A DNA stretch of 64,000 nt from Gemmatimonadaceae bacterium (GTDB taxonomy: Bacteria; Gemmatimonadota; Gemmatimonadetes; Gemmatimonadales; Gemmatimonadaceae). The stretch lies in assembly GCA_040882285.1 (NCBI GenBank), contig JBBEBQ010000005.1:303681-367680 (forward strand). Reading direction: 5' to 3'. Position numbers and translations under genes: made by a program. The first letter of the stretch is position 1. Every line of letters starts with the position of its first letter. A model generated the notes under the pieces. That model was given only the letters and a program-made list of their open reading frames with translations, did not search any database and was not told the origin of the DNA. Shown here one piece after another: positions 1 through 10,905 of the stretch.

Positions 1-378
1 GACACGCCGAAAGCCGCGATCCAGCCGCGCGTGCACCGCGTGCTGGCGCAGGTGGGACTGGCATCGAAGGCCACTTCGTTTCCGCGCGAGCTGTCCGGCG
101 GCGAGCAGCAGCGCGTCGCGATCGCGCGCGCGCTGGTCAACGATCCGTTCGTGCTGATCGCCGACGAGCCGACGGGAAATCTGGACGACCGCGCGACGCG
201 CGGAATCTTTCAGTTGCTGCGCGACATCAACTCGACCGGCACCGCCGTCCTCATGGCGACGCACGACCTCGAACTGGTGCGGCGGACCGATTATCGCGTG
301 ATCGAGCTGAACCACGGACGCATCGTGTACGACTCGGCCGAGCCCCCGCCGACTGAAGCGGCCGGAGGCGCGCCGTGA
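1..378 (+). CDS. ftsE: Cell-division ABC ATPase FtsE, C-terminal part
   Basis: This is the C-terminal 125 residues of an ABC ATPase; the start lies outside the window. Visible are the signature motif LSGGEQQR, the Walker B segment [12 protein letters not shown] and the switch histidine in MATHD. FtsE partners FtsX at the septum, where ATP hydrolysis drives activation of peptidoglycan hydrolases. The stop codon overlaps the GTG start of ftsX (GTGA), so the two are translationally coupled. FtsE resembles LolD and MacB ATPases, but the ftsX and envC neighbours settle the assignment. Confidence 0.95.
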   Translation, partial: DTPKAAIQPRVHRVLAQVGLASKATSFPRELSGGEQQRVAIARALVNDPFVLIADEPTGNLDDRATRGIFQLLRDINSTGTAVLMATHDLELVRRTDYRVIELNHGRIVYDSAEPPPTEAAGGAP

Positions 379-1223
379 GGCTCGCGACGCGCGAGGCGTT
401 CACCGGCTTCCGGAAATCGCCGCTGCTGAGCGTGCTCGGCATCGTCACGATCGCGTTCTCGCTGTTCGCCTTCGGGCTGTTCGCGCTGGTGGCGCTGAAT
501 ATCCGCAACGCGCTGCAGGCGGTCGAGGAGCGGGTCGAGATCCGTGCGTTTGTCGCCGACGGGACGTCGCCGGAAGCCATCGCGACCGCGATGGGCGACA
601 TCGGCTCGTTTCCGGAGGTGCAGCAGGTCACCTACGTGTCGCCGGATGACGCGCTGGTGCGCGCCAAGGAGGAGCTGCGCGAGTTCAGCGACGTGTTCGA
701 GAGCGGCTTCCTCCCCGGATCGATGGACATCCGCCTGCGCCCCGGGTTCCGGGACCCGGCGACGGTGAAGTCGGTGGCCGACCGGGCCGGCACGTACGAG
801 TTCGTCGACGACGTCCGCTACGGCCAGGAGTGGGTCGAGAAGCTGTACCGGCTGCGCACGCTGGCGACGTTCGCGGGGCTCGCGCTCGGCGCGGCGTTCG
901 CGCTCGTGGCCGTGATCATCATCGGCGCGACGATACGCACGGCCGTGCTCGCGCGCAGCCGCGAGATCGCGATCATGCGGCTCGTCGGCGCGACCGACGG
1001 ATTCGTGCGCATGCCCTTCCTCATCGACGGGTTCGTGAAGGGAGTGCTCGGCGGCCTGCTGGCGCTGGGCATGACGTGGTTCGCCGCCCAGACGATCACC
1101 CGCCACATGATTCAGACGGAGTTCTTCGACGCGCGCGTGGCGGCCGTCGGCGTGATCGCCGGCGCGCTCATCGGATTGCTGGGGAGCCTCTTCTCGGTAG
1201 GCCGGCACCTGAACGAGGTATGA
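375..1223 (+). CDS. ftsX: Cell-division permease FtsX
   Basis: A 282-residue inner-membrane protein with the FtsX layout: one membrane segment near residues 15-42, a periplasmic domain of about 115 residues, then three membrane segments near 165-190, 210-235 and 250-275. The motif [14 protein letters not shown] before the third segment is typical of FtsX/MacB permeases and contacts the ATPase. The GTG start overlaps the ftsE stop, and the TGA stop overlaps the ATG of the next gene (ATGA). In the known system FtsX transmits the FtsE ATPase cycle to the periplasmic activator EnvC, whose likely gene follows here. Confidence 0.96.
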   Translation: MRLATREAFTGFRKSPLLSVLGIVTIAFSLFAFGLFALVALNIRNALQAVEERVEIRAFVADGTSPEAIATAMGDIGSFPEVQQVTYVSPDDALVRAKEELREFSDVFESGFLPGSMDIRLRPGFRDPATVKSVADRAGTYEFVDDVRYGQEWVEKLYRLRTLATFAGLALGAAFALVAVIIIGATIRTAVLARSREIAIMRLVGATDGFVRMPFLIDGFVKGVLGGLLALGMTWFAAQTITRHMIQTEFFDARVAAVGVIAGALIGLLGSLFSVGRHLNEV

Positions 1224-2416
1224 AGCGCTGTTGGCTGTTGGCTGTTGGCTGTTGGCTTTCCGTCGGCGCGGCAACGGCGGTCCACGCCCAACAACAGCCG
1301 CAGACCACCGAGGCGCGGCTCAGGGCGCAGCGGGACGAGCTGGAGCGGGTACGCCGCGAGCGCGAGGAGCTGCAGCGGCGGATTGCCGGGCTCCAGCGCA
1401 CCGCGCACAACCTCACGGACGAAGTCCAGCTCCTCACGCGGCAGCGCGAGGCCACCAGGCGCGTCGTGCAGTCGCTCGACCGGCAGCTCATCGCGATCAC
1501 CGAGGAGGTCCGGACCACCACCACCAACCTCGTGCGGGCCGAGGACGAGGCGGCGATCAAGCACGCCATCCTTCGCAAGCGTGTGGCGGACATTTACAAG
1601 CGCGGCCCGCTGTTCACGGCGGAAGTCCTGCTCTCCGCGCAGTCGTTCGGGGACTTGATCGCGCGCTACAAGTACCTGCACCTCCTCGCGCAGCGCGATC
1701 GCGCGCTGGTGCGCCGCGTGGACGACCTGCAGCGGCGCATCAGGGACAACCGCGCGCAGCTGGTGCGGCTCCAGGGCGACGTGCGCCAGAACATGCTGGA
1801 CAAGGCCGACGAGGAGCAGCGGATCGCCGGGCTGCAGGAGCGCGAGCGGCAGGCGCTGCGGAACGTGCAGGCGGACACGCGCCGCACGAGGCAGCGCCTC
1901 GCCGAGCTCGAGCGGACTGCGCGCCGCCTGACGAGCGTCATCGAGAACTTCGAGGCGGAGCGCCGGCGGGCGGCGGCGCGGACGGGCGCGACACGCGCGC
2001 CCAGCACCATTCGCACCGCCGATCTCGGCCAGCTGGACTGGCCGGTGGAAGGCAACATCCTGTACAACTTCGGCCGCGTGGTTAATCCCAACAACACGAC
2101 CACGCGCTGGAACGGAATCGGCATAGCCGCCGACGACGGCACGGCGGTTAAGTCGGTGTCCTCAGGCACCATCGCGCTAGCGGAAGTCATGGGTACGTAC
2201 GGCAACACCGTGATCGTCGAGCACGGCGGCGGCGACTATTCCGTGTACGGCTCGCTTCGCAGCATCAGCGTGCGAAAGGGCGCGCGCGTGACGAAGGGCC
2301 AGGTCCTCGGTACGGTCGGTGCCACCGACCCGACATTTCCTCCCCATCTCCACTTCGAGATCCGCCGCGGCGGCCCGGCGGTAAATCCGCTGACTTGGCT
2401 GCGTGGCCGGCAGTAA
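1220..2416 (+). CDS. envC: EnvC-like murein hydrolase activator
   Basis: A 398-residue secreted protein. The start is the ATG overlapping the ftsX stop. A signal peptide spans residues 1-24 (cleavage after VHA), a long Arg/Glu-rich coiled coil runs from about 28 to 265, and a LytM/M23 domain fills about 272-395. The first M23 zinc-ligand motif is degenerate (NGIGIAADDG in place of an HxxxD pattern) while the later HLHFE is kept. This suggests a non-catalytic activator, as in E. coli EnvC, which FtsEX uses to switch on amidases. Oddly, the hydrophobic core of the signal peptide (CWLLAVGCWL) is encoded by four perfect 7-bp repeats. Confidence 0.9.
   Translation: MKRCWLLAVGCWLSVGAATAVHAQQQPQTTEARLRAQRDELERVRREREELQRRIAGLQRTAHNLTDEVQLLTRQREATRRVVQSLDRQLIAITEEVRTTTTNLVRAEDEAAIKHAILRKRVADIYKRGPLFTAEVLLSAQSFGDLIARYKYLHLLAQRDRALVRRVDDLQRRIRDNRAQLVRLQGDVRQNMLDKADEEQRIAGLQERERQALRNVQADTRRTRQRLAELERTARRLTSVIENFEAERRRAAARTGATRAPSTIRTADLGQLDWPVEGNILYNFGRVVNPNNTTTRWNGIGIAADDGTAVKSVSSGTIALAEVMGTYGNTVIVEHGGGDYSVYGSLRSISVRKGARVTKGQVLGTVGATDPTFPPHLHFEIRRGGPAVNPLTWLRGRQ
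1229..1256 (+). repeat. Four TGTTGGC heptamers inside the envC signal peptide
   Basis: Four perfect tandem copies of TGTTGGC begin three codons after the envC start. A 7-bp period read in triplets gives a 7-residue repeat (CWLLAVG) that supplies the hydrophobic core. The same heptamer word occurs at 23858-23880 between hppD and hmgA. Confidence 0.95.
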
Positions 2417-2474
2417 GCCGGCGCCCCTCGGCGCGCACGGAAGCGCTCGGACTGAATTGAGGAGTTTTATAGAG

Positions 2475-3068
2475 TTACAGAACGTGCCGCACGTCCTCGG
2501 CGATCTCTTCCGGTCTCAAGCCCGGGGGAAACACGAACCGGATCCGCCCGCGGCGATCCACCAGATAAACGCGGCTCGGGTGCGCCATGGCCGTGTGGCC
2601 TGACGGCAGCGTTCCTTCGGCGAAGGCCGTCACGCCGAAACCCTGCGCGACCGTGGCGATCTGGTCGGGGGAGCCGGTCAGGCCCACGAAGGCGGTGTCG
2701 AATTTCGCCAGATATTGCTCGACCACCTCGGGAGTGTCCGTCTCCGGGTCGATCGTGACGAACACGAAGTTCACGTTCAGCGCCGCGCTGCCCAGCGCCT
2801 CCTTCACCCGCGTCCAGTCGGCCAGCGTCGTGGGACAGATGTCCGGGCAGTTGGTGTAGCCGAAGAAGACCAGCGAGGCCCTTCCCCGCTCGGCACCGAT
2901 CGAGAAGCGCGAGCTGTCGTCGCGTACGAGCGGCTCGATGGGCGCGGTCACCATGGGGTTGAGCGGAATGCCGTAGAACTTGTACTCGTCGCGGCAGCCA
3001 CTCAGGAGGAGCAGACACGAGGCGGCTCCAACGGCTCGGGCGAACTGGCGCAGCAGGCGTCGACTCAT
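2475..3068 (-). CDS. SCO1/SenC-family copper lipoprotein
   Basis: A 197-residue thioredoxin-fold protein of the SCO1/SenC/PrrC family, which delivers copper to the CuA site of cytochrome oxidase or acts as a thiol reductase. An N-terminal signal ends in the lipobox LLSGC (Cys25), so it is probably a lipoprotein on the outer face of the inner membrane. The copper-binding CPDIC (Cys74, Cys78) and a histidine in AHPSRVYLVD (His163) are present. It is convergent with envC and divergent from the metal-uptake operon starting at 3272, with about 200 bp between them for promoters. No oxidase genes lie nearby. Confidence 0.9.
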   Translation of the reverse strand: MSRRLLRQFARAVGAASCLLLLSGCRDEYKFYGIPLNPMVTAPIEPLVRDDSSRFSIGAERGRASLVFFGYTNCPDICPTTLADWTRVKEALGSAALNVNFVFVTIDPETDTPEVVEQYLAKFDTAFVGLTGSPDQIATVAQGFGVTAFAEGTLPSGHTAMAHPSRVYLVDRRGRIRFVFPPGLRPEEIAEDVRHVL

Positions 3069-3271
3069 ATTGTGTCCTCCGAGATCGCTGCTGGTGGATC
3101 GTGAAATCTAGGCCGTGGCGCCCTAGGGAACGCGGCTCTGGATCGGGAGTCGAACAAATTCCTCGCTGCCGGGGTTTAATTGGTGTGGGAGTTGCAGCGC
3201 CCCGGTTGTTTCCCGGGCTTTGAATCCTGAACGACCGCATCCACCGCAGCGGTCGGTATCTTTCCGCGGAC

Positions 3272-3613
3272 ATGAGCCTTATCGCACTCCGTCGCCGAAC
3301 GCTCACCATCCTTTTCGCCGCCGTCCAGCTTGCGCTGCCGGTGGCGTTGAGCGTTGCGCACGCGACGGCGAGCACCGGGCTCGGGGCACCGGCCCATGTC
3401 GAGGAGACATCCGGGAGCAAGTGCAGCGCCGCCCACGTCGACGAGTGCATCGTCTGCCGTCACCTGTCTACCAACGCCGCGAAGAGCCCGGCCCCGCCGT
3501 CGATCGCCGCCCGCTCGGCTGTCGCGCAGCCCGGAGCGGCCAGCGCGCTCGCCGCCCGCTCGCTCTCCCCCCACGCATTCCAATCGCGCGCACCCCCTGA
3601 CCTGAGCGCTTGA
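3272..3613 (+). CDS. Small secreted Cys/His-rich protein
   Basis: A 113-residue protein with an N-terminal signal/membrane segment (about residues 8-31) followed by a compact Cys/His cluster: His at about 43, then KCSAAHVDECIVCRHL with three cysteines and two histidines. The rest is Ala/Ser/Pro-rich. I do not recognise a named family; the pattern resembles small periplasmic metal-binding peptides of the DUF2946 type. It is the first gene of a run with an outer-membrane protein, a metal-binding protein and a permease, so a metal-handling role is likely but inferred. Confidence 0.65.
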   Translation: MSLIALRRRTLTILFAAVQLALPVALSVAHATASTGLGAPAHVEETSGSKCSAAHVDECIVCRHLSTNAAKSPAPPSIAARSAVAQPGAASALAARSLSPHAFQSRAPPDLSA

Positions 3614-3666
3614 CGGACGCCGGAGCACTTCGCTCCCGGCGAAAGCTCAGTTCAGGAGAACCACAA

Positions 3667-4914
3667 ATGCGATTGTTGGCAACGACTACGAATCTCTCAG
3701 TCGCCGCGATGCTGTGCGCCGCTCAGCTCACTGCCCAGCAGACTCCCGACACCACTGCCACCACGCCGGGTACGGTGCAGCAGCCGTCAGCGACCGCTCG
3801 CGCTGCGATGTACATGAACATCGGCTTCACTGCCTTGGTGGACGCCGGCTGGTCCACGGAGCCGGATGTCCCGTCGCTACAGCTCGGTGACCACGATCCG
3901 CGCGTCCGCGGGTTCACGATCCCCAACACCGAGCTGACGCTGGACGGTGCGGTCGACCCGTACTTCAAAGGCTTCAGCAATATCGTCTTCAAGCTCGACG
4001 AAGGTGGTGAAACCGGCGTCGAGCTGGAGGAGGCCTACCTCCTCACAACGTCACTGCCCGCGAATTTGCAGCTGAAGCTCGGCCAGTTTTTCACGGAGTT
4101 CGGCCGGCAGAATCCGCAGCATCCGCATTCCTGGGCCTTCGTCGATCAGCCCCTCGTGCTCAACCGGATGTTCGGACCGGAGGGACTTCGCAGCCAGGGC
4201 ATGAGACTCTCGTGGCTCGCGCCGACGCCGTTCTATACCGAGGCGATGCTCGGCGTCATGAACAGCGTCGGTGGAACGACTTTCAGCTTCCAGTCCGAGG
4301 AGTCCCCGGAGATTCACGGGGGCGTCGTACCGGGGCCGGCGGTAGAGTCGCCGGGGGACATGCTGATCGTGCCGCGCATCGTCAGCTCGTTCGAGCTGAC
4401 CGGGACCCAGACATTGCTGTTCGGCGTGTCCGCTGCGCTGGGGCCGAATAATTCCGGACCGTCAGCCAGGACCCGGATCTTCGGCGTCGACGCCTACTAC
4501 AAATGGAAGCCGGCCGCGGCGCAGCAGGGTTTTCCTTTCGTGTCGCTCCAGGTGGAAGGGCTCGCCCGCCGGTACGAAGCGGCCGAGCGGGAGGCGGCGG
4601 AAGACGCGTCGATCCTCTTGCCGAACGAGACACTGCGCGACCGCGGCTGGTACGGCCAGCTGTTGTACGGCATTCGGCCAAGGATCGTCGCCGGCCTTCG
4701 CGCCGATGTCGTGTCCGGCGACGAGGCCTCGTTCGCCTCCGAGCTGCGCACCGATCGATTCCGGCTTTCGCCCAACGTGACCTGGTATCCGACAGAGTTC
4801 TCGAAGATCCGCCTGCAGTACAACTACGATGACAGAAAGAGCGTGGGAACCGATCACTCGGTCTGGATGCAGTTCGAGTTCCTGCTCGGCGCCCATGCTT
4901 CTCACAAATTCTAG
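3667..4914 (+). CDS. Outer-membrane barrel of a metal-uptake operon
   Basis: A 415-residue predicted outer-membrane protein. The ATG at 3667 is chosen because AGGAG lies seven bases upstream and a signal peptide ending LTAQ follows. The sequence alternates short aromatic-ended strands and ends in a barrel-like strand (WMQFEFLLGAHASHKF). It has no TonB plug domain, so it is more like a porin than a TonB receptor. It sits nine bases before the binding-protein gene and is presumably co-transcribed. The inferred role is passage of a metal ion or chelate across the outer membrane to that binding protein. Confidence 0.75.
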   Translation: MRLLATTTNLSVAAMLCAAQLTAQQTPDTTATTPGTVQQPSATARAAMYMNIGFTALVDAGWSTEPDVPSLQLGDHDPRVRGFTIPNTELTLDGAVDPYFKGFSNIVFKLDEGGETGVELEEAYLLTTSLPANLQLKLGQFFTEFGRQNPQHPHSWAFVDQPLVLNRMFGPEGLRSQGMRLSWLAPTPFYTEAMLGVMNSVGGTTFSFQSEESPEIHGGVVPGPAVESPGDMLIVPRIVSSFELTGTQTLLFGVSAALGPNNSGPSARTRIFGVDAYYKWKPAAAQQGFPFVSLQVEGLARRYEAAEREAAEDASILLPNETLRDRGWYGQLLYGIRPRIVAGLRADVVSGDEASFASELRTDRFRLSPNVTWYPTEFSKIRLQYNYDDRKSVGTDHSVWMQFEFLLGAHASHKF

Positions 4915-4923
4915 AGGTACATC

Positions 4924-5847
4924 ATGAACAAGCTCACTGCAATCAAGCTCGCGACAGTCGCGCTGATCGCGCTTGCCGGAACGGCGGCCTCGTCCGCCGC
5001 TAGGCTCCGCGTCGTCGCCACGACGCCCGATCTCGCGGCGCTCGCGCGGGAGATCGGCGGCAGCGCGGTCGAGGTGACCGCGCTGGCGAAGCCGACGGAG
5101 GATCCGCATTACGTCGACGCCAAGCCCAGCCACATCGTGACCCTCAATCGCGCTGATGTGCTGATCGAAGGCGGTGCAGAGCTCGAGCTCGGCTGGCTGC
5201 CGCCGTTGCTCGAGAGCGCGCGCAACTCCAAGATCGGGTCCACGGCTCCCGGCAGAGTCGTGGCGTCGCAGGGAATCAGGATGGCCGAGATTCCCACGAC
5301 ATTCGATCGGTCGCGGGGAGACGTCCATTCCCTGGGGAATCCGCATTTCCTGATCGATCCGCTGAGCGCCAAGGTCGTCGCCGCCAACATTGCCACTCAT
5401 TTCGCGCAGGCCGATCCCGCGTCGGCGGCGCTGTACCGGGCGAACCTCGCGAGCTTCATGGCCCGGATCGACGCGAAGCTCCGCCAGTGGGAAGGGCAGC
5501 TCGCACCTTTCAGAGGCGCGAAAATCGTGACCTATCACAAGGACTTCGTGTACTTCGCGAGTCGGTTCGGCCTGGAGGTCCTCGAGACGCTGGAGCCAAA
5601 GCCCGGCATCGCGCCGTCCCCCGCGCATCTCGCGCAAGTCATCGGCGCAATGAAGGCCGCCAACGCTCGCGTGATACTCGTGCAACCGTACCAGAATCGG
5701 AGAACCGCCGAGACGGTCGCGCGCCAGACCGGGGCGCGCGTACTGGACATCGCGCAGCAGCCGGGCGCGCGCAGGAACACCACGACGTACTTCGACATGA
5801 TGGACTACATGGTCACCACGCTCGCGACGGCCCTTCGGGGAGGCTGA
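4924..5847 (+). CDS. Zinc/manganese ABC transporter binding protein
   Basis: A 307-residue periplasmic solute-binding protein of the ZnuA/TroA cluster A-I family with a signal peptide of about 26 residues. The expected ligand histidines are visible: His62 in EDPHYVD, His141 in NPHFLID and His205 in TYHKDF; the fourth ligand is not obvious. The usual long His-rich loop of high-affinity ZnuA is absent, so zinc versus manganese or iron cannot be decided. ATG start at 4924 with AGAGG upstream. The permease gene follows after two bases. Confidence 0.9.
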   Translation: MNKLTAIKLATVALIALAGTAASSAARLRVVATTPDLAALAREIGGSAVEVTALAKPTEDPHYVDAKPSHIVTLNRADVLIEGGAELELGWLPPLLESARNSKIGSTAPGRVVASQGIRMAEIPTTFDRSRGDVHSLGNPHFLIDPLSAKVVAANIATHFAQADPASAALYRANLASFMARIDAKLRQWEGQLAPFRGAKIVTYHKDFVYFASRFGLEVLETLEPKPGIAPSPAHLAQVIGAMKAANARVILVQPYQNRRTAETVARQTGARVLDIAQQPGARRNTTTYFDMMDYMVTTLATALRGG

Positions 5848-5849
5848 CA

Positions 5850-6686
5850 GTGAACGCGCAAATCGCGTGGGAAGTCATGAAGTGGCCGCTGGCAGCATGC
5901 CTCCTGCTGCCGCCGTTGCTCGCATATCTCGGACTGCACGTGGTCAAGCGGGAGGTCATTTTCGTCGATCTCGCGCTCGCGCAGGTTGCCACGCTCGGCA
6001 CCTGCGTGGCGCTGCTCATGGGCTATCACTTCGACGACCGCGTCACCTTCTGGATCTCGCTCGCCGTAACGTTCGTGGGCGCGGCCTTCTTCAGCTGGTC
6101 GCGCAGTACCCGCAAGAGTGAAGTTCCGCAGGAGGCGATCATAGGCATCACTTTCGTCGTCGCCGCCGCGGGCGTGATTCTCCTCCTCAGTCGTGTGGCC
6201 GGAGGAAAGGAGGAGCTCGAGCATCTGCTGACCGGCGACATCCTGAACGTCACGAAGGGCGAAGTGGGGCAGCGGGTGGTCCTCTTCGGCGCGCTGGGCG
6301 CTTTCTACGGCGCGTTCCATCGCAAGTTCGCGCTCATCTCATCCGATCCGGCGCGGGCCTTCGCGCAGGGCATGCGGGTCAGGCTGTGGGATTTCCTGTT
6401 TTATGCCGCGTTCGCGATAGTCGTCGTGAGCTTCGTGCGGATCGCCGGCGTGCTGCTGACGTTTGCGTACCTGATCGTGCCCGCGGTGTGCGGCGTGATG
6501 CTCGCCCGGCGATGGATCCATCAGCTCGTGGTCGGATGGGCCACAGCCGCTGTCGCGAGCCTGCTCGGACTCTGGGCGTCGTACCAGATGGATCTGCCGA
6601 CGGGGGCGGCGATCGTGGGCACCTGCGGCCTAATGCTGGCCGTCGTCGCGGTCGCCGCGACGCTGCGGCCGCGAGCGCCTGCGTGA
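5850..6686 (+). CDS. Metal ABC transporter permease (ABC-3 family)
   Basis: A 278-residue integral membrane protein with seven or more hydrophobic segments, typical of ZnuB/TroC permeases. The GTG at 5850 directly follows the binding-protein stop; an ATG nine codons later (5877) is an alternative. The conserved segment GDILNVTKGEV (about residues 130-140) is in the region that docks the ATPase in this family. The unusual point is what follows: an operon of this type needs an ATPase, but the next gene is maeB and no cluster-type ATPase gene lies in the window. Residue count and ends look normal, so the gene itself seems intact. Confidence 0.9.
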   Translation: MNAQIAWEVMKWPLAACLLLPPLLAYLGLHVVKREVIFVDLALAQVATLGTCVALLMGYHFDDRVTFWISLAVTFVGAAFFSWSRSTRKSEVPQEAIIGITFVVAAAGVILLLSRVAGGKEELEHLLTGDILNVTKGEVGQRVVLFGALGAFYGAFHRKFALISSDPARAFAQGMRVRLWDFLFYAAFAIVVVSFVRIAGVLLTFAYLIVPAVCGVMLARRWIHQLVVGWATAAVASLLGLWASYQMDLPTGAAIVGTCGLMLAVVAVAATLRPRAPA

Positions 6687-6785
6687 GCTGACGACGGCAT
6701 CCATTCTGCCCCGCTCGACACGCCCGGGTTGGGACGGGCTGCCGGCTCCGTTCCACGCGGGGCGCGCGGCCGATAGATTCGCAGG

Positions 6786-9083
6786 ATGAAGCGCAAAGAC
6801 GCCCTCGACTACCACTCCTCCGGACGGCCCGGCAAGATCGCCGTCGTCCCCACCAAGGCCCTCAACAACCAGCGCGATCTCTCGCTCGCCTACTCCCCGG
6901 GCGTGGCAGAGCCGTGCCTGGAGATCGAAAAGACGCCGGAGGACGCGTACAAGTACACGGCCAAGGGAAACCTCGTCGCGGTCGTGACGAACGGGACGGC
7001 CGTGCTCGGCCTCGGCAACATCGGAGCGCTCGCCGGCAAGCCGGTGATGGAAGGAAAGGGGAACCTGTTCAAGCAGTTCGCGGATCTGGACGTGTTCGAC
7101 CTCGAGATCGGATCGGAGGATCCCGACGACGTTATCAGGTTCTGCCAGCTGCTCGAGCCCACGGTCGGCGGGATCAATCTCGAAGACATCCGTGCGCCGG
7201 ACTGCTTCTACATCGAAGAGACGCTCCGCAAGACGCTCAAGATCCCCGTCTTCCACGACGATCAGCACGGCACCGCGATCATCACCGGCGCGGCCCTGCT
7301 CAACGCGCTGGAGATCGCCGACAAGCGGATCGAATCAGTGCGGGTGGTGTTCTCCGGCGCCGGCTCAGCGGCGATCGCGACAGCGGAGCACTACGTGCGG
7401 CTCGGAGTCCGGCGCGAGAACATCGTACTGTGCGACAGCCACGGGGTGGTGCACGACGGGCGCACGGACCTCGATCCGTACAAGTCGCGATTCGCGGTCA
7501 AGACCAAGTTGCGGAACATCACGGAGGCGCTGAAAGGCGCGGACGTATTCGTCGGGCTCTCGATCGCCGGCGCCGTGACGGGCGACATGATCGCGGGCAT
7601 GGCGGAGCAGCCCATCATCTTCGCGCTGGCCAACCCGGTGCCGGAGATCCTGCCGGACGAAGTCGCCGCTGTCCGGTCCGACGCCATCGTGGCCACCGGG
7701 CGCAGCGACTACCCGAACCAGGTCAACAATGTCCTCGGATTCCCGTCCATCTTCCGCGGGGCGCTCGACTCGCGCGCGACGGAAGTGAACGAAGCGATGA
7801 AGATGGCCGCGACGCGCGCGCTCGCCGCGCTCGCCAGGGAGAATGTGCCGGAGAGCGTGTCTCGGCTGTATGGGCTCCGCTCGGTCAAGTTCGGCCGCGA
7901 ATACCTGATCCCCTTCCCCTTCGATCCCCGCGTGCTGCTGTGGGTCGCGCCGGCGGTCGCGTGGGCCGCGGTCGCGAGCGGAGTCGCGAAGGAATTCATC
8001 GACCTCGACGACTACCGCCACCAGCTCGAGGCGAGGCTCGGCCGCGCGCACGGGCTGATGCGCGGCATCATGATGCGCGCGATCCAGGACCCGAAACGGA
8101 TCGTATTCCCCGAGGGAGAGGAGCCGAAGATCATTCGCGCAGCCCGGCTCCTCGCGGACGAAGGGATCGCCTATCCGATCCTGCTCGGCAACCGCGAGGC
8201 GATCGAGGCGTCCGCGGCGGCGAGCGCCACTTCGCTCACCGAGATCGTCATCGAGGATCCGGCCACGTCGCCGAGGCGCGAGCAGTACGCGCATTACCTG
8301 TGGCAGCGGCGGCAGCGCAAGGGTTTGAGTCACGCCGAGTCGTTGCAGCGGCTGTTCAACGGAAACTACTTCGGCTCGGTGATGGTCGCGCTGGGCGACG
8401 CCGACGCGCTGGTCTCGGGCGTCAACATGCACTACCCCGAGACGATCCGTCCCGCGCTCGAGGTGATCGGTGCGCACCCCAAGGCCGGCGTCGTCAGCGG
8501 GCTGTACATGCTTGTCTTCGACAAACACGTTATTTTCTGCGGGGACACCACGGTCAACATAGATCCCTCGGCCGAGCAGCTCGCGGAGATCGCGTTTTCG
8601 GCGGGCAGGATCGTGCAGACGTTCGGAATCACGCCGCGCATAGCGCTGCTGTCGTTCTCGAACTTCGGATCCGTTCGCCACCCGGAAGCGGAGAAGATGG
8701 CCAGGGCGGTGGCGCTGCTGCGCGAACGCGATCCCTCGCTGATGGTGGACGGCGAGATGCAGGCCGACACCGCGCTGGACGAGGCGACTCTAGCGAGCTC
8801 GTATCCGTTCAGCACTTTGAAGGAGCGCGCGAACGTTCTGATCTTCCCGAACCTCAGCGCGGGCAACATCGCGTACAAGCTGCTCAATCATCTTGGCGGC
8901 GCCACGGCGATCGGCCCGATCCTGGTCGGGATGAATCGTCCGGTGCACGTGCTCGAGCAGGGCGCGGACGTGCAGGAGATCATCAACATGTCGGCCGTGG
9001 CCGTGATCGACGCGCAGGAGCGCACCGGCCCGGACAGACTGGGTCGAACCGATACCGAAGAGGCGGCGGGCGCGCTGGCCTGA
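6786..9083 (+). CDS. maeB: NADP-dependent malic enzyme with phosphotransacetylase-like domain
   Basis: A 765-residue two-domain protein, the normal MaeB length. Residues 1 to about 420 form the malic enzyme part (decarboxylation of malate to pyruvate), with [23 protein letters not shown] and the nucleotide-binding GAGSAAIA. About 430 to 750 form the phosphotransacetylase-like domain, which in MaeB is regulatory (acetyl-CoA). ATG start at 6786. The last residues run on as a short tail (TEEAAGALA). It lies just upstream of pckA on the same strand, so two enzymes of the C4/C3 node sit together and may be co-transcribed. Confidence 0.96.
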   Translation: MKRKDALDYHSSGRPGKIAVVPTKALNNQRDLSLAYSPGVAEPCLEIEKTPEDAYKYTAKGNLVAVVTNGTAVLGLGNIGALAGKPVMEGKGNLFKQFADLDVFDLEIGSEDPDDVIRFCQLLEPTVGGINLEDIRAPDCFYIEETLRKTLKIPVFHDDQHGTAIITGAALLNALEIADKRIESVRVVFSGAGSAAIATAEHYVRLGVRRENIVLCDSHGVVHDGRTDLDPYKSRFAVKTKLRNITEALKGADVFVGLSIAGAVTGDMIAGMAEQPIIFALANPVPEILPDEVAAVRSDAIVATGRSDYPNQVNNVLGFPSIFRGALDSRATEVNEAMKMAATRALAALARENVPESVSRLYGLRSVKFGREYLIPFPFDPRVLLWVAPAVAWAAVASGVAKEFIDLDDYRHQLEARLGRAHGLMRGIMMRAIQDPKRIVFPEGEEPKIIRAARLLADEGIAYPILLGNREAIEASAAASATSLTEIVIEDPATSPRREQYAHYLWQRRQRKGLSHAESLQRLFNGNYFGSVMVALGDADALVSGVNMHYPETIRPALEVIGAHPKAGVVSGLYMLVFDKHVIFCGDTTVNIDPSAEQLAEIAFSAGRIVQTFGITPRIALLSFSNFGSVRHPEAEKMARAVALLRERDPSLMVDGEMQADTALDEATLASSYPFSTLKERANVLIFPNLSAGNIAYKLLNHLGGATAIGPILVGMNRPVHVLEQGADVQEIINMSAVAVIDAQERTGPDRLGRTDTEEAAGALA

Positions 9084-9102
9084 CGCTGGAGAGCTAGAGA
9101 GA

Positions 9103-10770
<1,668 letters not shown>

Positions 10771-10826
10771 TTTCGCGCGCCCGCGCGGGTTTGCGGTTCC
10801 GCGCGCTGATTGGATTAGGCAGGGAT

Positions 10827-10865
10827 GAAGCGGCGCCGCGACCATTCGGTCGTGGCGCCTTCTTC
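10827..10865 (+). terminator. Hairpin after pckA
   Basis: The inverted arms GGCGCC and CGACC around an ATTC loop, extended by GAAG/CTTC, form a stable stem with two mismatches 57 bases after the pckA stop. There is no strong T-run, so termination is inferred. Confidence 0.55.
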
Positions 10866-10905
10866 AATCCCGCGAATTCCTGCCAATCAACTAAGCCGTC
10901 AACCG

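Noticed and set aside
291-1274. Long minus-strand ORF opposite ftsX
   Set aside because: It is the antisense shadow of ftsX and envC in high-GC sequence, with Arg/His-rich composition.
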